A stretch of DNA of 64,000 nucleotides from an uncultured Methanobacteriaceae archaeon (GCA_947259185.1 CAMYKT010000007.1:7007-71006); one strand, 5' to 3'. Shown: positions 36,411-45,846, numbered from the stretch's first letter. A program made the numbers and translations. The notes: a model not told the origin generated them from the sequence alone.

Positions 36411-37631
36411 ATGGAAACAATAGTGGCCAAATTCGGAGGAACATCCATAGGTAATGGCAAAAGAATTAGAAAAGCAGCTCAAGCAGTGGTTAATGAATAC
36501 ATGAAGGGCAAAAAGGTAGTGGTGGTAGTATCCGCTATTGATAAAACCACAGACGAATTGCTTCATATTGTGGATGAATCCATGGAGGATACTGTAACAG
36601 AAAAACAATTGGCTGAAATAGTTTCCATGGGTGAAATGACCAGTGTCAGGATATTTTCATCGGCTATTGAATCACTGGGAGTTAAATCGGAATATGTGGA
36701 TCCTTTTAGCAATAAATGGCCTATTGTTACTGATAGCACCCTTTTAAGTGCAAAAGTGGACTTTGAAGCAACTGAAAATAAATCTAAAGAAATCATGAAA
36801 ATGATGGACCAGGGAATAATTCCTGTGGTTTGCGGATTCTTAGGACGTGACACTGAAGGATACATTACTACTTTAGGAAGAGGGGGAAGCGATATAACTG
36901 CTTTCCTTTTAGGACATTGTTTAGTTGCTGATGAAGTTATAATTGTCACCGATGTAGGGGGAGTAATGTCCACTGATCCTAATATGGTGGAAGACGCCCA
37001 GAAATTAGATAAAATTTCAGTAGAAGAGATGAGAGACCTGGCCACACATGGTGCTCAGGTACTGCATCCCCATGCCCTGAAATATAAAGATCCTAATATT
37101 AATGCAAAGATAATTGGATTTGAACATGGAGACCTTTCTGCTGTGGGTACAGATATAATTGGGCCCTCAGAACAGGAAATGCTCAAGACTACCACCTTAC
37201 ATGGAGAACCTATTTCGGTTATTGCGGTAGTAGGGGATGGTATTCTCAACAAAACAGGTATTTTAGCAGAATTGACATCTATTCTGGCTAAAAATAATAT
37301 GAATATATTTGGTATTTCTACCGGTCAGATTTCAATAACTGTATTTGTTAACAAAAAAGATGCCGAGGAAGCCCACCGTATATTACACGAGGTAGTGGTG
37401 GAGAATGAAAATCTATCCTCACTTTCTTTAGGAAAGGAAATAGCAATGATTACAGTTACCAGTCCAGATTTCATTGACACTCCAGGAATAATATCTGATG
37501 TTACCGAACCTCTCAGAAAAAATAATATCAATATCGTAGAAATATCATCATCACAGACTTCAGTGGTGATCTTCGTGGAGTGGAAAGATGGTAAAAAAGC
37601 TTATGAATTGGTAAGGGGTGTCTTAAAATGA
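36411..37631 (+). CDS. lysC: Aspartate kinase
   Basis: First step of lysine, threonine and methionine synthesis. The 406-aa protein has the kinase N-terminus METIVAKFGGTSIGNGKRI, the LGRGGSDITAFLL substrate loop and VTDVGGVMSTDP. Two C-terminal ACT domains (about 270-400; starts VIAVVGDGILNKTGI and AMITVTSPDFIDTPGI) make feedback control likely. A TTG four codons upstream is in frame; the ATG at 36411 matches the family. The stop overlaps dapA by 4 nt (ATGA). Confidence 0.93.
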   Translation: METIVAKFGGTSIGNGKRIRKAAQAVVNEYMKGKKVVVVVSAIDKTTDELLHIVDESMEDTVTEKQLAEIVSMGEMTSVRIFSSAIESLGVKSEYVDPFSNKWPIVTDSTLLSAKVDFEATENKSKEIMKMMDQGIIPVVCGFLGRDTEGYITTLGRGGSDITAFLLGHCLVADEVIIVTDVGGVMSTDPNMVEDAQKLDKISVEEMRDLATHGAQVLHPHALKYKDPNINAKIIGFEHGDLSAVGTDIIGPSEQEMLKTTTLHGEPISVIAVVGDGILNKTGILAELTSILAKNNMNIFGISTGQISITVFVNKKDAEEAHRILHEVVVENENLSSLSLGKEIAMITVTSPDFIDTPGIISDVTEPLRKNNINIVEISSSQTSVVIFVEWKDGKKAYELVRGVLK

Positions 37632-38521
37632 ATTTAGAAGGTACTACCGTGGCCATGGTCACACCATTTACCTCTGATGATGAGGTAGATGAACCAGGGA
37701 TGCGGGAAAATATAAATTATTTAATAGAAAATGGTGTGGATGGTATTCTAACTGCAGGAACCACTGGAGAGTCAGCCACCATTACTCATGATGAACAGCG
37801 AAAAATGATTGATATTTTAGTGGACGAAGTTAATGGTAGAGTAAATACTATTGCCGGTGCAGGTAGCAATTCTTCTAAAGAAGCTTTAAGTCTAGTGAAA
37901 TATGCTGAAAATGCAGGGGCTGATTTTGCCCTGGTTATAACTCCCTATTATAATAAACCCCAGCCCCATGGACTGGTCAATCACTATCAACTAATGGCTG
38001 AAAATACGGATATCCCTATTATCGTCTATAACGTACCATCCCGTACCGGTACTGATATAGATGTGAATACCATAATCCAGGTGGCAGAAATGGACCACAT
38101 AGTAGCTATTAAAGAGGCTAATCCCGATATGGATAAGGTTTCAATGATTCAAAATGAACTTCTGGAGAATGATTTGGAAGACCAGTTCATGATACTTTCT
38201 GGAAATGACAACCTGACTTTACCTATGATATCTCTGGGGGCAAAAGGAGTCATATCTGTATTGGCCAATGTTGACCCATCTCGTATGAGTAGAATGGTTA
38301 ATGAAGCATTATCGGGTGATTTTGAAGGTGCTTACCAGACTCATTATGAAATATATAATCTGATGAAAATTTTATTTGTTGAAAGTAATCCGGTACCAGC
38401 TAAAGATGCTTTGAATATGATGGGAAGACCGGCAGGTCATGTTAGAATGCCTCTGGCACCACTAAAGGATGAAAGTAAGGCAAAACTTAAACTGGTTTTG
38501 GAAGAACTTTCCCTGATTTAA
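37628..38521 (+). CDS. dapA: 4-hydroxy-tetrahydrodipicolinate synthase
   Basis: Condenses pyruvate with aspartate semialdehyde, the entry to diaminopimelate and lysine. The 297-aa TIM barrel shows TAGTTGESATITHDEQ, the Tyr of YNVPSRTGTD and the Schiff-base Lys in HIVAIKEANPD. Translation is coupled to lysC by a 4-nt overlap with GGGGTGTC upstream. dapB and asd follow, giving an aspartate-to-lysine cluster. Confidence 0.95.
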   Translation: MNLEGTTVAMVTPFTSDDEVDEPGMRENINYLIENGVDGILTAGTTGESATITHDEQRKMIDILVDEVNGRVNTIAGAGSNSSKEALSLVKYAENAGADFALVITPYYNKPQPHGLVNHYQLMAENTDIPIIVYNVPSRTGTDIDVNTIIQVAEMDHIVAIKEANPDMDKVSMIQNELLENDLEDQFMILSGNDNLTLPMISLGAKGVISVLANVDPSRMSRMVNEALSGDFEGAYQTHYEIYNLMKILFVESNPVPAKDALNMMGRPAGHVRMPLAPLKDESKAKLKLVLEELSLI

Positions 38522-38613
38522 TTCATTAAAATTTCAGGGTATCCTTTCTTTTTAATTTTTCGCAGGAAAATAAAACATATTTTTTTAATCATCTTGATAG
38601 GCGGTGTATAATA

Positions 38614-39438
38614 ATGATTAAAGTAGCAGTAACTGGTGCAGGCGGAAGAATGGGATCCGGAATAATTAAAACTATTCTTCAACAGGATGATATGGAGGTA
38701 GTAGCTGCAATTGAAGCCCCTGACACCCCTCTGGAAGGTAAGGACGTGGGTGAAGTTATAGGAATTGGTTTAATTGGGGTAAAAATCACCGGGGCAGAGA
38801 AACTGACCGAAACACTCCAAAAATCCAATGCCGATGTAGTGGTGGACTTCACCATTGCCCCTGCAGCATTAGAAACTATAAAAACTTCAGCAAGTTGTGG
38901 GGTAAATTTGATTGTAGGTACCACGGGATTCACCCCGGAACAATTAAACGAGATAAAATCAGTTATATCTGAAAATAATATTAAAGCTGTTATATCACCT
39001 AATATGGCCATTGGGGTTAATGTATTTTTCAAGATACTTCAGGACCTGGCCCCTATATTGGCGGATTATGATGTGGAAATAATCGAAGCCCACCACAAAC
39101 ACAAAAAGGATTCTCCTTCTGGTACCGCATCCCGGGCTTTTGAAATAATAGCCAATGGATTGGAACGTGAACCATCAGAAGTAGGAGTATATGGTAGAAA
39201 GGGTCTGGTAGGTGAACGTACTAAAGAAGAAATTGGGGTGCATGCTGTCCGTGGTGGAGATATTGTAGGGGATCATCTGGTGTTATTTGCAGGGGATGGT
39301 GAAAGGCTGGAAATTGTACACCGGGCCCATAATCGCCAGGCATTTATAAGTGGAGTTATAAAAGCCCTGAGATTTATTAAAACTGCTGATAGTGGAAAAA
39401 TTAATGACATGGCTGATGTACTGGGAATTAATAGATAA
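38614..39438 (+). CDS. dapB: 4-hydroxy-tetrahydrodipicolinate reductase
   Basis: NAD(P)H reduction after DapA. The 274-aa protein has the Rossmann start IKVAVTGAGGRMGSGI, VVDFTIAPAA, VGTTGFTPEQ and the catalytic segment EIIEAHHKHKKDSPSGTA with its His pair and Lys. The start follows AGGCGGTGTATAATA. It is 92 nt after dapA and 62 nt before asd. Confidence 0.95.
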   Translation: MIKVAVTGAGGRMGSGIIKTILQQDDMEVVAAIEAPDTPLEGKDVGEVIGIGLIGVKITGAEKLTETLQKSNADVVVDFTIAPAALETIKTSASCGVNLIVGTTGFTPEQLNEIKSVISENNIKAVISPNMAIGVNVFFKILQDLAPILADYDVEIIEAHHKHKKDSPSGTASRAFEIIANGLEREPSEVGVYGRKGLVGERTKEEIGVHAVRGGDIVGDHLVLFAGDGERLEIVHRAHNRQAFISGVIKALRFIKTADSGKINDMADVLGINR

Positions 39439-39500
39439 ATTTAATTATTTTAGATCAATTAATATAATTCTAATTAGCTTATAGGATTAAAGGTGATAAA

Positions 39501-40544
39501 ATGGTAAATGTGGGTATTCTTGGAGCAACCGGAATGGTGGGCCAGAGATTCATAGAATTACTGGATCAGCATCCAAATTTTGATATAACCGCCCTTACTG
39601 CTTCTCAAAGGTCGGCTGGAAAAAGATATGAAGATGCTACTACCTGGTATTTAGATAATAAGATGCCAGAATCTGTAAGAGATATTGTGGTGGTGGATAC
39701 AGACCCTTCTCAGGTAGATGATCTGGATATTGTTTTTTCCGCTTTACCCTCAGATACTGCTGCTAAAGTTGAACCTGAATTTGCCCGGTCACATATCGTG
39801 GCATCTAATGCCAGTGCTATGAGAATGGAAGATGATGTACCTCTGGTTATTCCCGAAGTGAATCCAGAATATCTGGATTTAATCGAAGTTCAACAAAAAA
39901 ATAGGGGATGGGATGGATTTATTGTAACTAATCCTAACTGTTCTACCATTGCCCTTACCCTTACTCTGAAACCCCTTTATGACCGTTTTGATATAAAAAG
40001 AGTTTATGTTTCTACCATGCAGGCTGTGTCGGGTGCAGGCTACAACGGAGTTCCTTCCATGGCCATTGTGGATAATCTGGTACCTTTTATTGGAGAAGAA
40101 GAAGAAAAAATGGAAACAGAGACTCTGCACCTTTTAGGAGACCTGGAAGATGGTGTAGTTACTCCCGCTTCCTTTGGAGTCAGCGCTTCCTGTCACCGGG
40201 TGGCGGTGGTGGATGGACATACTGAATCAGTTTTCATTGAAATGGAAGATCCGGCTGATGTGGAAGAGATTGAAAGCACCATGGCTGATTTTACAGGCCT
40301 ACCTCAAAAATTAGATCTTTACTCTGCTCCGAAAAATCCAGTGGTGGTTCGGAGTGAAGAAAACAGACCCCAGCCTAGAATGGATCGTAATGAATCCGGA
40401 GGTATGTCGGTGGTTGTTGGTAGAGTACGGGAAGATGTGGCATTTAATAATAGTTTTCGTTATGTTCTTGTTGGGCATAATACGATTAGGGGTGCTGCAG
40501 GAGCTTCCATACTCAATGCAGAACTTATAAATGAAATACTTTAA
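39501..40544 (+). CDS. asd: Aspartate-semialdehyde dehydrogenase
   Basis: Reduces aspartyl phosphate to the semialdehyde used by DapA. The 347-aa archaeal/fungal-type enzyme starts VNVGILGATGMVGQRFIELL and carries the catalytic Cys in VTNPNCSTIA, with SASCHRVAVVDGHTES and DRNESGGMSVVVGR further on. The start follows AAAGGTGATAAA. It is the last gene of the lysine cluster. Confidence 0.95.
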   Translation: MVNVGILGATGMVGQRFIELLDQHPNFDITALTASQRSAGKRYEDATTWYLDNKMPESVRDIVVVDTDPSQVDDLDIVFSALPSDTAAKVEPEFARSHIVASNASAMRMEDDVPLVIPEVNPEYLDLIEVQQKNRGWDGFIVTNPNCSTIALTLTLKPLYDRFDIKRVYVSTMQAVSGAGYNGVPSMAIVDNLVPFIGEEEEKMETETLHLLGDLEDGVVTPASFGVSASCHRVAVVDGHTESVFIEMEDPADVEEIESTMADFTGLPQKLDLYSAPKNPVVVRSEENRPQPRMDRNESGGMSVVVGRVREDVAFNNSFRYVLVGHNTIRGAAGASILNAELINEIL

Positions 40545-40568
40545 TTCATTTTTTTTTTAGTTGATTTT

Positions 40569-41138
40569 ATGCTGGACCCGTTTTTGGAATATGTGACTAA
40601 TCTGGACATATATTTTTTTTACTTTTTAAATACACAGCTTAAAAATCCTATATTTGATTTTTTAATGCCGTTAATTACTCAACTAGGGACGCAATTTTTC
40701 TGGCTCATATTTTGCGGATTATTATATATTTTTGGAGGGGAAAAAGCAAGAAATACTGCTTTTTTATGCCTGATAGCTTTAATATCTGGCTATTTTTTCA
40801 CGGAATTATTAAAGATTTTGATTGCCCGCCCCCGCCCGGGTGAAATTTTATCTGATATTTCTCTTTTAACCGATATGAGTGGATATTCTTTCCCTTCTGG
40901 ACACTCAATTGCTGCTTTTTCAGCTTTCACCATTCTGGGAATCAAATTTGAACATATATACCTCTTCTTATTTTTTGCAGTTATAGTTGCATTTTCTCGC
41001 ATTTATCTGGGGGTTCACTACCCCCTGGATGTCTTTGGGGGGTCGCTTTTAGGGATAATCTTTGCACTTATAGTTTTGAGGATGGAAGGAAAAATTATAA
41101 GAACTAAAAATAAAATAATAAATAAATACATCAATTAA
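40569..41138 (+). CDS. PAP2-family membrane phosphatase
   Basis: A 189-aa membrane protein with about six helices and the three PAP2 motifs: KILIARPRPGE, PSGHSIAAFSA and SRIYLGVHYPLDVFGG (catalytic His residues in the last two). Family members dephosphorylate lipid phosphates such as polyprenyl diphosphate, here perhaps the dolichol-type carrier used for glycan assembly. It starts 25 nt after asd behind TTAGTTGATTTT. Confidence 0.88.
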   Translation: MLDPFLEYVTNLDIYFFYFLNTQLKNPIFDFLMPLITQLGTQFFWLIFCGLLYIFGGEKARNTAFLCLIALISGYFFTELLKILIARPRPGEILSDISLLTDMSGYSFPSGHSIAAFSAFTILGIKFEHIYLFLFFAVIVAFSRIYLGVHYPLDVFGGSLLGIIFALIVLRMEGKIIRTKNKIINKYIN

Positions 41139-41154
41139 ATCTTCAAGTGATAAC

Positions 41155-41675
41155 ATGCGGTTTATAAAAGACACAGAAAAGAACAGTTAAAGCGCCTGGT
41201 AAAGGCATGCATGTTAGAAATCAGCAAACTTAAAATGGATTTAAAAAAGTGCCGGGAACAAAATAATAATGGTTTAGATGTTCAGCAATCAAATTCTGAA
41301 ATAGAAATTAATTCAGATAGGATCGAAGAACTTGAAATGTCATTAGAAGAAAAAAATAAAACTATTCTAGAATTAAAACAATCTCTTAAAGACCAGGATA
41401 ACCGTATTAGTGACCTGGAAGAAATAAAGTCTTATTTTGAAGCTTTAACTGCTAAACCAAAAAGAGACCTTACTTCATTCCAATCTCAAGTATATATGTT
41501 ACTGCCTTCTGAAAAGGCCAACACGGAAAAAATGCACAACATAATTAAAAAAATTGGCTTTAAAGAACTTTCTATTGATAATATGTTCCATATTCTCCGT
41601 AACTTAGAACGTAAAGGTTATTTCTCTTCAGAAAGAGTAAATGATGTAATTATATGGAAAAAAATAGAAAAATAA
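41155..41675 (+). pseudogene. Coiled-coil / winged-helix protein gene with a single-base frameshift
   Basis: The ATG at 41155 (after AAGTGATAAC) reads MRFIKDTEKNS and stops at 41188. One missing A in the run at 41177-41180 would give MRFIKDTEKEQLKRLVKAC and join directly to the 154-aa frame at 41211 (MLEISKLKMDLKK). The rest is a coiled coil (about 15-75 of that frame) and a C-terminal winged-helix-like part (VYMLLPSEKANTEKMHNII, MFHILRNLERKGYF). The intact product would be about 173 aa. The shorter product from 41211 may still be made. Function unknown; possibly a DNA-binding regulator. Confidence 0.65.
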
Positions 41676-41703
41676 TTTTTTATTTTAAACTTTTTTTAGT
41701 TTT

Positions 41704-42315
41704 TTATTTTTTAACAATTTTAGCAAAAGCCCTTACTGGCGACGCCTCCCCTTCCAGGGCTAAGGGGATGAAATAAATTTCCACATGGGTTGATTTAATC
41801 TGGTCCAGATTGTTCAAATTTTCCACTACCCATAGGCCATTACTTAGTAATTTTTCATGTATGGTGCTTTCACCAGGCGGATCTACACTGGGGCCATCTA
41901 TTCCCACACCCTTTATTTGACTTTCAGTTATTATTTCAGCAGCTTCCAGGCTTAAATAGGGATTATCCTCAAAATATTCGTTTTCCCCCCATTTATTGCT
42001 CCAGCTGGTTCTAATAATCAATATCTCAATATTTTCTATGGAATGTAAATCCTTAGCTTTTACCTCTTTTTCAACATCGATTATCTTTGCAGTTCCCATT
42101 AAGTCCTTTAAGTTTATCTGATTAATCTTTAGTCCGGATGAATGGAAATGGTAAGGTGCATCAATATGAGTACCGGCATGCAAACCAGTTTTTAAAATAG
42201 AAAGAGAATAAGAATCATTTTCAAAATTAACAATTTCTTCCAGAACAAAAGGTGGATCCTGGGGAAAAACAGGCATTCCATTGGTAAGAACATGGGTTAA
42301 ATCTATTATTTGCAA
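41704..42315 (-). CDS. Cyclase family protein (kynurenine formamidase-like)
   Basis: A 203-aa metal-dependent hydrolase-fold protein. The cyclase motif HAGTHIDAPYHF holds the metal ligands; IDLTHVLTNGMPVFPQDP is at the N-terminus and GIDGPSVDPPGEST near the centre. In bacteria relatives are arylformamidases or polyketide cyclases; the methanogen substrate is unknown. Translation starts at TTG (42313-42315) behind GGTGTTTAA. Confidence 0.85.
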   Translation of the reverse strand: MQIIDLTHVLTNGMPVFPQDPPFVLEEIVNFENDSYSLSILKTGLHAGTHIDAPYHFHSSGLKINQINLKDLMGTAKIIDVEKEVKAKDLHSIENIEILIIRTSWSNKWGENEYFEDNPYLSLEAAEIITESQIKGVGIDGPSVDPPGESTIHEKLLSNGLWVVENLNNLDQIKSTHVEIYFIPLALEGEASPVRAFAKIVKK

Positions 42316-42543
42316 TTAAACACCAGTTAAACTTAGGTAGTTTATTTTATTTATAGATATTTTAATCTTAAAAGATCTACCCACAAAATTAAAATTATAA
42401 AGAAATAATTAAATCTAACCCTGGTAAATTATATTTAAAATATTTCAGATCTGCGAAATAATCATATCTCTCTTCCCAAAAAAATATCTCCTTAACTAAA
42501 GTTTTAGTATTTAAGTTATTACTCTTTTTGGCTTATCACAAAC

Positions 42544-42551
42544 TATTTATA
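42544..42551 (+). promoter_or_regulatory. Thermosome promoter TATA box
   Basis: TATTTATA, about 56-63 nt before the thermosome ATG, would place the transcription start near 42577 with a leader of about 30 nt containing TTGAGGTGATT. Position is right for a strong archaeal promoter. No heat-shock repressor site could be recognised with certainty. Confidence 0.4.
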
Positions 42552-42606
42552 GAACCTCTAACCCATCGATTAATTGTATATTTGAAAGAATTTGAGGTGA
42601 TTATTA

Positions 42607-44226
42607 ATGGCACAATATAGTGGACAAGGCCAACCAATTTTAGTTTTACCGGAAGGTACTAACAGGTTTATAGGAAGAGATGCTCAGAGAATGAACATTT
42701 TAGCAGGAACAGTAAGAACCACTTTAGGTCCTAAAGGTATGGACAAAATGTTAGTGGATTCGTTAGGGGACATTGTAGTCACTAACGACGGTGTAACCAT
42801 CCTTAAAGAGATGGACATCGAGCACCCTGCAGCTAAAATGTTGGTAGAAGTAGCAAAAACTCAGGAAGACGAAGTTGGAGACGGTACCACCACCGCAGTC
42901 ATTATTGCTGGTGAATTACTCAAGAAAGCAGAAAACTTGCTGGACATGGACATACACCCAACCATTGTAGCAATGGGATACCGACAAGCTGCTGAAAAAG
43001 CCCAGGAAATATTAAATGTTATCTCTATTGATGCTGACGACAGGGACACTTTGGTAAAAGTAGCCATGACTGCCATGACTGGTAAAGGGACCGAAAAAGC
43101 AAGGGAACCTTTAGCTAAACTCGTAGTAGATGCAGTCAAACAGGTAGAAGAAGACGGCGAAGTAGAAATTGACCACATCAAAATAGAGAAGAAAGACGGC
43201 GCTATAGTGGATGAATCTACTTTAGTACAGGGAGTAATCATTGACAAAGAAAGAGTACACCCGGGCATGCCTAAAAAGGTGGAAGATGCTAAAATAGCTT
43301 TACTTAACTGCGCTATTGAAGTCAAAGAAACCGAAGTAGATGCTGAAATTAGAATCACTGACCCTGCTCAAATGCAGGCCTTCATTGATCAGGAAGAACA
43401 GATGATCCGAGACATGGTCTACTCCATAGTGGACACTGGTGCTAAAGTTGTATTCTCCCAGAAAGGAATAGATGACCTGGCCCAGCACTATCTGGCTAAA
43501 GCCGGTATACTGGCAGTACGCAGGGTTAAAAAATCCGATATGGAAAAATTATCCAAAGCTACTGCAGCTAATGTGGTAACCAACATCGAAGACCTATCTG
43601 AAACTGACTTGGGACTAGCAGGACTTGTATCTGAAAAGAGAATTTCTGGTGAAGAAATGATCTTTGTAGAAGACTGCAAAGAAGCTAAAGCAGTAACTTT
43701 ACTGGTTAGAGGATCCACCGATCACGTAGTATCTGAAATTGAAAGAGCCCTTGACGACGCTATAGGTGTAGTAGCTGCTACTGTGGAAGATGGAAAAGTA
43801 GTTGCTGGTGGAGGAGCTCCAGAAATAGAACTGGCCAAGAGATTAAAAGACTATGCTGATGCTATCAGTGGAAGAGAACAATTAGCCGTGGCTGCTTTTG
43901 CAGAAGCTTTAGAAATTGTACCTAAAACTCTGGCTGAAAACGCTGGTCTGGACAGTATAGACTCTCTGGTTGATTTAAGAGCTGCTCATGAAACCTCACC
44001 TTACATGGGACTGGATGTATTTGAAGGCGAAGTAACTGACATGTATAAAGCAGGCGTTATTGAACCTCACCGGGTTAAAAAACAGGCCATCCAATCTGCT
44101 GCTGAAGCTGCTGAAATGATTCTCAGAATCGACGATGTAATTGCATCTACCGGCTCAGGAGCTCCTGATATGGAAGGAATGGAAGGAATGGGCGGTATGC
44201 CTGGCGGTATGCCTCCTATGATGTAA
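42607..44226 (+). CDS. Thermosome subunit (group II chaperonin)
   Basis: ATP-driven protein-folding chaperonin of archaea. The 539-aa protein has the N-terminal TLGPKGMDKMLVDSLGD, the ATPase loop VGDGTTTAVIIAGELL, and the flexible C-terminal tail rich in GGM repeats (GMEGMGGMPGGMPPMM). Codon choice is markedly more optimised (more C-ending codons) than in neighbours, as expected for a highly expressed gene. GAGGTGATT precedes the ATG. A clean hairpin terminator follows the stop. Confidence 0.96.
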   Translation: MAQYSGQGQPILVLPEGTNRFIGRDAQRMNILAGTVRTTLGPKGMDKMLVDSLGDIVVTNDGVTILKEMDIEHPAAKMLVEVAKTQEDEVGDGTTTAVIIAGELLKKAENLLDMDIHPTIVAMGYRQAAEKAQEILNVISIDADDRDTLVKVAMTAMTGKGTEKAREPLAKLVVDAVKQVEEDGEVEIDHIKIEKKDGAIVDESTLVQGVIIDKERVHPGMPKKVEDAKIALLNCAIEVKETEVDAEIRITDPAQMQAFIDQEEQMIRDMVYSIVDTGAKVVFSQKGIDDLAQHYLAKAGILAVRRVKKSDMEKLSKATAANVVTNIEDLSETDLGLAGLVSEKRISGEEMIFVEDCKEAKAVTLLVRGSTDHVVSEIERALDDAIGVVAATVEDGKVVAGGGAPEIELAKRLKDYADAISGREQLAVAAFAEALEIVPKTLAENAGLDSIDSLVDLRAAHETSPYMGLDVFEGEVTDMYKAGVIEPHRVKKQAIQSAAEAAEMILRIDDVIASTGSGAPDMEGMEGMGGMPGGMPPMM

Positions 44227-44229
44227 GTT

Positions 44230-44249
44230 AAAGGCGAAAGCCTTTTTTT
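44230..44249 (+). terminator. Hairpin terminator after thermosome gene
   Basis: AAAGGC and GCCTTT form a perfect 6-bp stem closed by a GAAA tetraloop, followed at once by TTTT and further T-runs to about 44265. It begins 4 nt after the stop codon, and looks like a bacterial-type intrinsic terminator. Confidence 0.7.
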
Positions 44250-44265
44250 ATTATTTTTTTTTTTT

Positions 44266-44671
44266 AAGATAATTGAAAACTATTTTTAATTAAGATTTTT
44301 TTTAATTGCACAAAATATAAAAAGCCAGTTTATCCTCTTTAATGGGTTTTTAGGCATTAATATTTTTAATTGATTGTTTTTCATTTGATTTTCCTACTAT
44401 ATTTAGTCATAACTGGATTATTATAAAAATACCCTAAAATTAATATTCTTTATAATGGTCTTTTACTCAATTCTAAAATACTATAACATATTTAATTTTT
44501 TATTTTTGGCAGGGCTAAATGTAATTGTTCTACAGCGGGTTACCTTTAAAAGGCAAGAATTTTTTCCTGTACTATTTTTTTCTATTTTAGTTAGGGATAT
44601 CATAGCAAAATATTAAATAATAATCAACATTTATTTAATCTTAGAAATAAAAAATCCCCGGGGAATTACTA
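44266..44671. other. Long AT-rich spacer with one GC-richer patch
   Basis: About 400 nt with no credible open frame on either strand. A patch at 44508-44570 (containing GGCAGGGC, CAGCGGGTTACC and AAAAGGCAAG) is richer in G+C than its surroundings and might hold a small RNA, but I see no long stable stem. Confidence 0.4.
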
Positions 44672-45034
44672 ATGTTTAAAAGAAAGAGAAGTACCATTAA
44701 AAGCAAGGTTAAGGATATAAGTCCCTCTGAAGCACAGGACCTAATACAGAACAATGAAGATAATCCATCTTTTATGCTTCTGGATGTAAGAACACTGGAG
44801 GAATTCCAGCAATCTCACCTTAATGGTGCAAAAATAATTGATTTTTATGCCAATAATTTTACTAAGGAAATAATGGAACTGGATAAATCTAAAAAATATT
44901 TGATATACTGTCGCACCGGAGTTAGAAGTTCTAAAACAATGAAATTAATGGAAAAAGCAGGCTTTAAGGAAGTATATAATCTCTCGGGTGGCATAACTCG
45001 CTGGACTAAAAGTGGATTACCTCTTCAAAGTTAA
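44672..45034 (+). CDS. Rhodanese-like domain protein
   Basis: A 120-aa single rhodanese domain with LLDVRTLEEFQQSHLNGAKI and the active-site cysteine loop YCRTGVRSSKTM, then YNLSGGITRW. It probably transfers sulfur from a persulfide in the cytoplasm; the partner is unknown. The start follows CCCCGGGGAATTACTA. It lies 44 nt before the next gene in the same direction. Confidence 0.9.
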   Translation: MFKRKRSTIKSKVKDISPSEAQDLIQNNEDNPSFMLLDVRTLEEFQQSHLNGAKIIDFYANNFTKEIMELDKSKKYLIYCRTGVRSSKTMKLMEKAGFKEVYNLSGGITRWTKSGLPLQS

Positions 45035-45078
45035 TTAAATATCTATTTAAAATTAAAATACCATGGGGATGTTTTCAC

Positions 45079-45846
45079 ATGAAACAGTTTTTAATTACGC
45101 CTGCTATGGGAAAAAAACTAATTGCTAAAGCACTGCTTAATCACCCTTCCATTCAAAAAACCTTAAAAAAGGGCAAATTAGTTATAGTGGCTGGAACCAC
45201 CAACGGCTATATAGCCGAGGAAATTTTAACCAAAATTAAACAACAGAATCAATTCTCCCGGAATAGATTTTTTAGAGGTATTACAGTACCATTTAATATA
45301 CAAAGAACCCCTGAAGGGAGACTTGTTGATGAAAATGTGTTTAAGGGCGATGTGGTAATAATTGATGGCCAGTGGAAAAGAGGACTCACAATATTTGATG
45401 TAGTAGATGATCTTCAAGAAGGAGACGTTATCTTAAAAGGAGCTAATGCCCTTAACCTATCCTTGAAACAGGTGGGGATATATATTGGCAATCCCCAGGG
45501 GGGAACGATACTGGCTGCGCTAAAAGCCCATGTGGGCCGTAGAGTAAAACTCATTTTACCAGTGGGGCTGGAAAAAAGAATTCCAGAGGATATTAATGAA
45601 ATTGCCTTAAAATTAAATCAACCCGGCGCCAAGGGACCAAGAATGCTTCCAGTTCCAGGGGAGGTTATTACAGAAATAGATGCTATTAAGATGCTAGCTG
45701 GTGCAGAGGCATTTCCTGTAGCTGCCGGTGGAGTAGCAGGAGCTGAGGGGAGCATATATCTTGCTGTTAGTGGAAGCAAAAATCAAGTTAAATTAACTGA
45801 AGAAATCCTGGAAAAAGTATCAGCAGAAGATATTTTTAGATTGTAA
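45079..45846 (+). CDS. Conserved archaeal protein of unknown function, 255 aa
   Basis: I do not recognise a named family. The sequence is soluble, mixed alpha/beta, with Gly-rich turns: LVIVAGTTNGYIAEEIL near residues 33-49, DVVIIDGQWKRG, LQEGDVILKGANALNL, IGNPQGGTILAALKAHVGRR and a C-terminal AAGGVAGAEGSIYLAVSG. The alternating strand and helix pattern with GTT and KGANA loops suggests a nucleotide or sugar-phosphate binding Rossmann-like fold, which is inference only. ATG follows CATGGGGATG. Perhaps cotranscribed with the rhodanese gene. Confidence 0.75.
   Translation: MKQFLITPAMGKKLIAKALLNHPSIQKTLKKGKLVIVAGTTNGYIAEEILTKIKQQNQFSRNRFFRGITVPFNIQRTPEGRLVDENVFKGDVVIIDGQWKRGLTIFDVVDDLQEGDVILKGANALNLSLKQVGIYIGNPQGGTILAALKAHVGRRVKLILPVGLEKRIPEDINEIALKLNQPGAKGPRMLPVPGEVITEIDAIKMLAGAEAFPVAAGGVAGAEGSIYLAVSGSKNQVKLTEEILEKVSAEDIFRL

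Noticed and set aside
36563..37045. A 160-aa antisense frame within lysC
   Set aside because: Shadow of the real aspartate kinase frame; composition not protein-like.
42861..43358. A 165-aa antisense frame in the thermosome gene
   Set aside because: Low-complexity Ser/Thr-rich shadow of a codon-biased, highly expressed gene; no ribosome binding site.
44508..44570. GC-richer patch after the thermosome gene as an ncRNA
   Set aside because: Only short imperfect pairings (for example around CCTTTAAAAGG); no stable helix comparable to the one at 26.6 kb.
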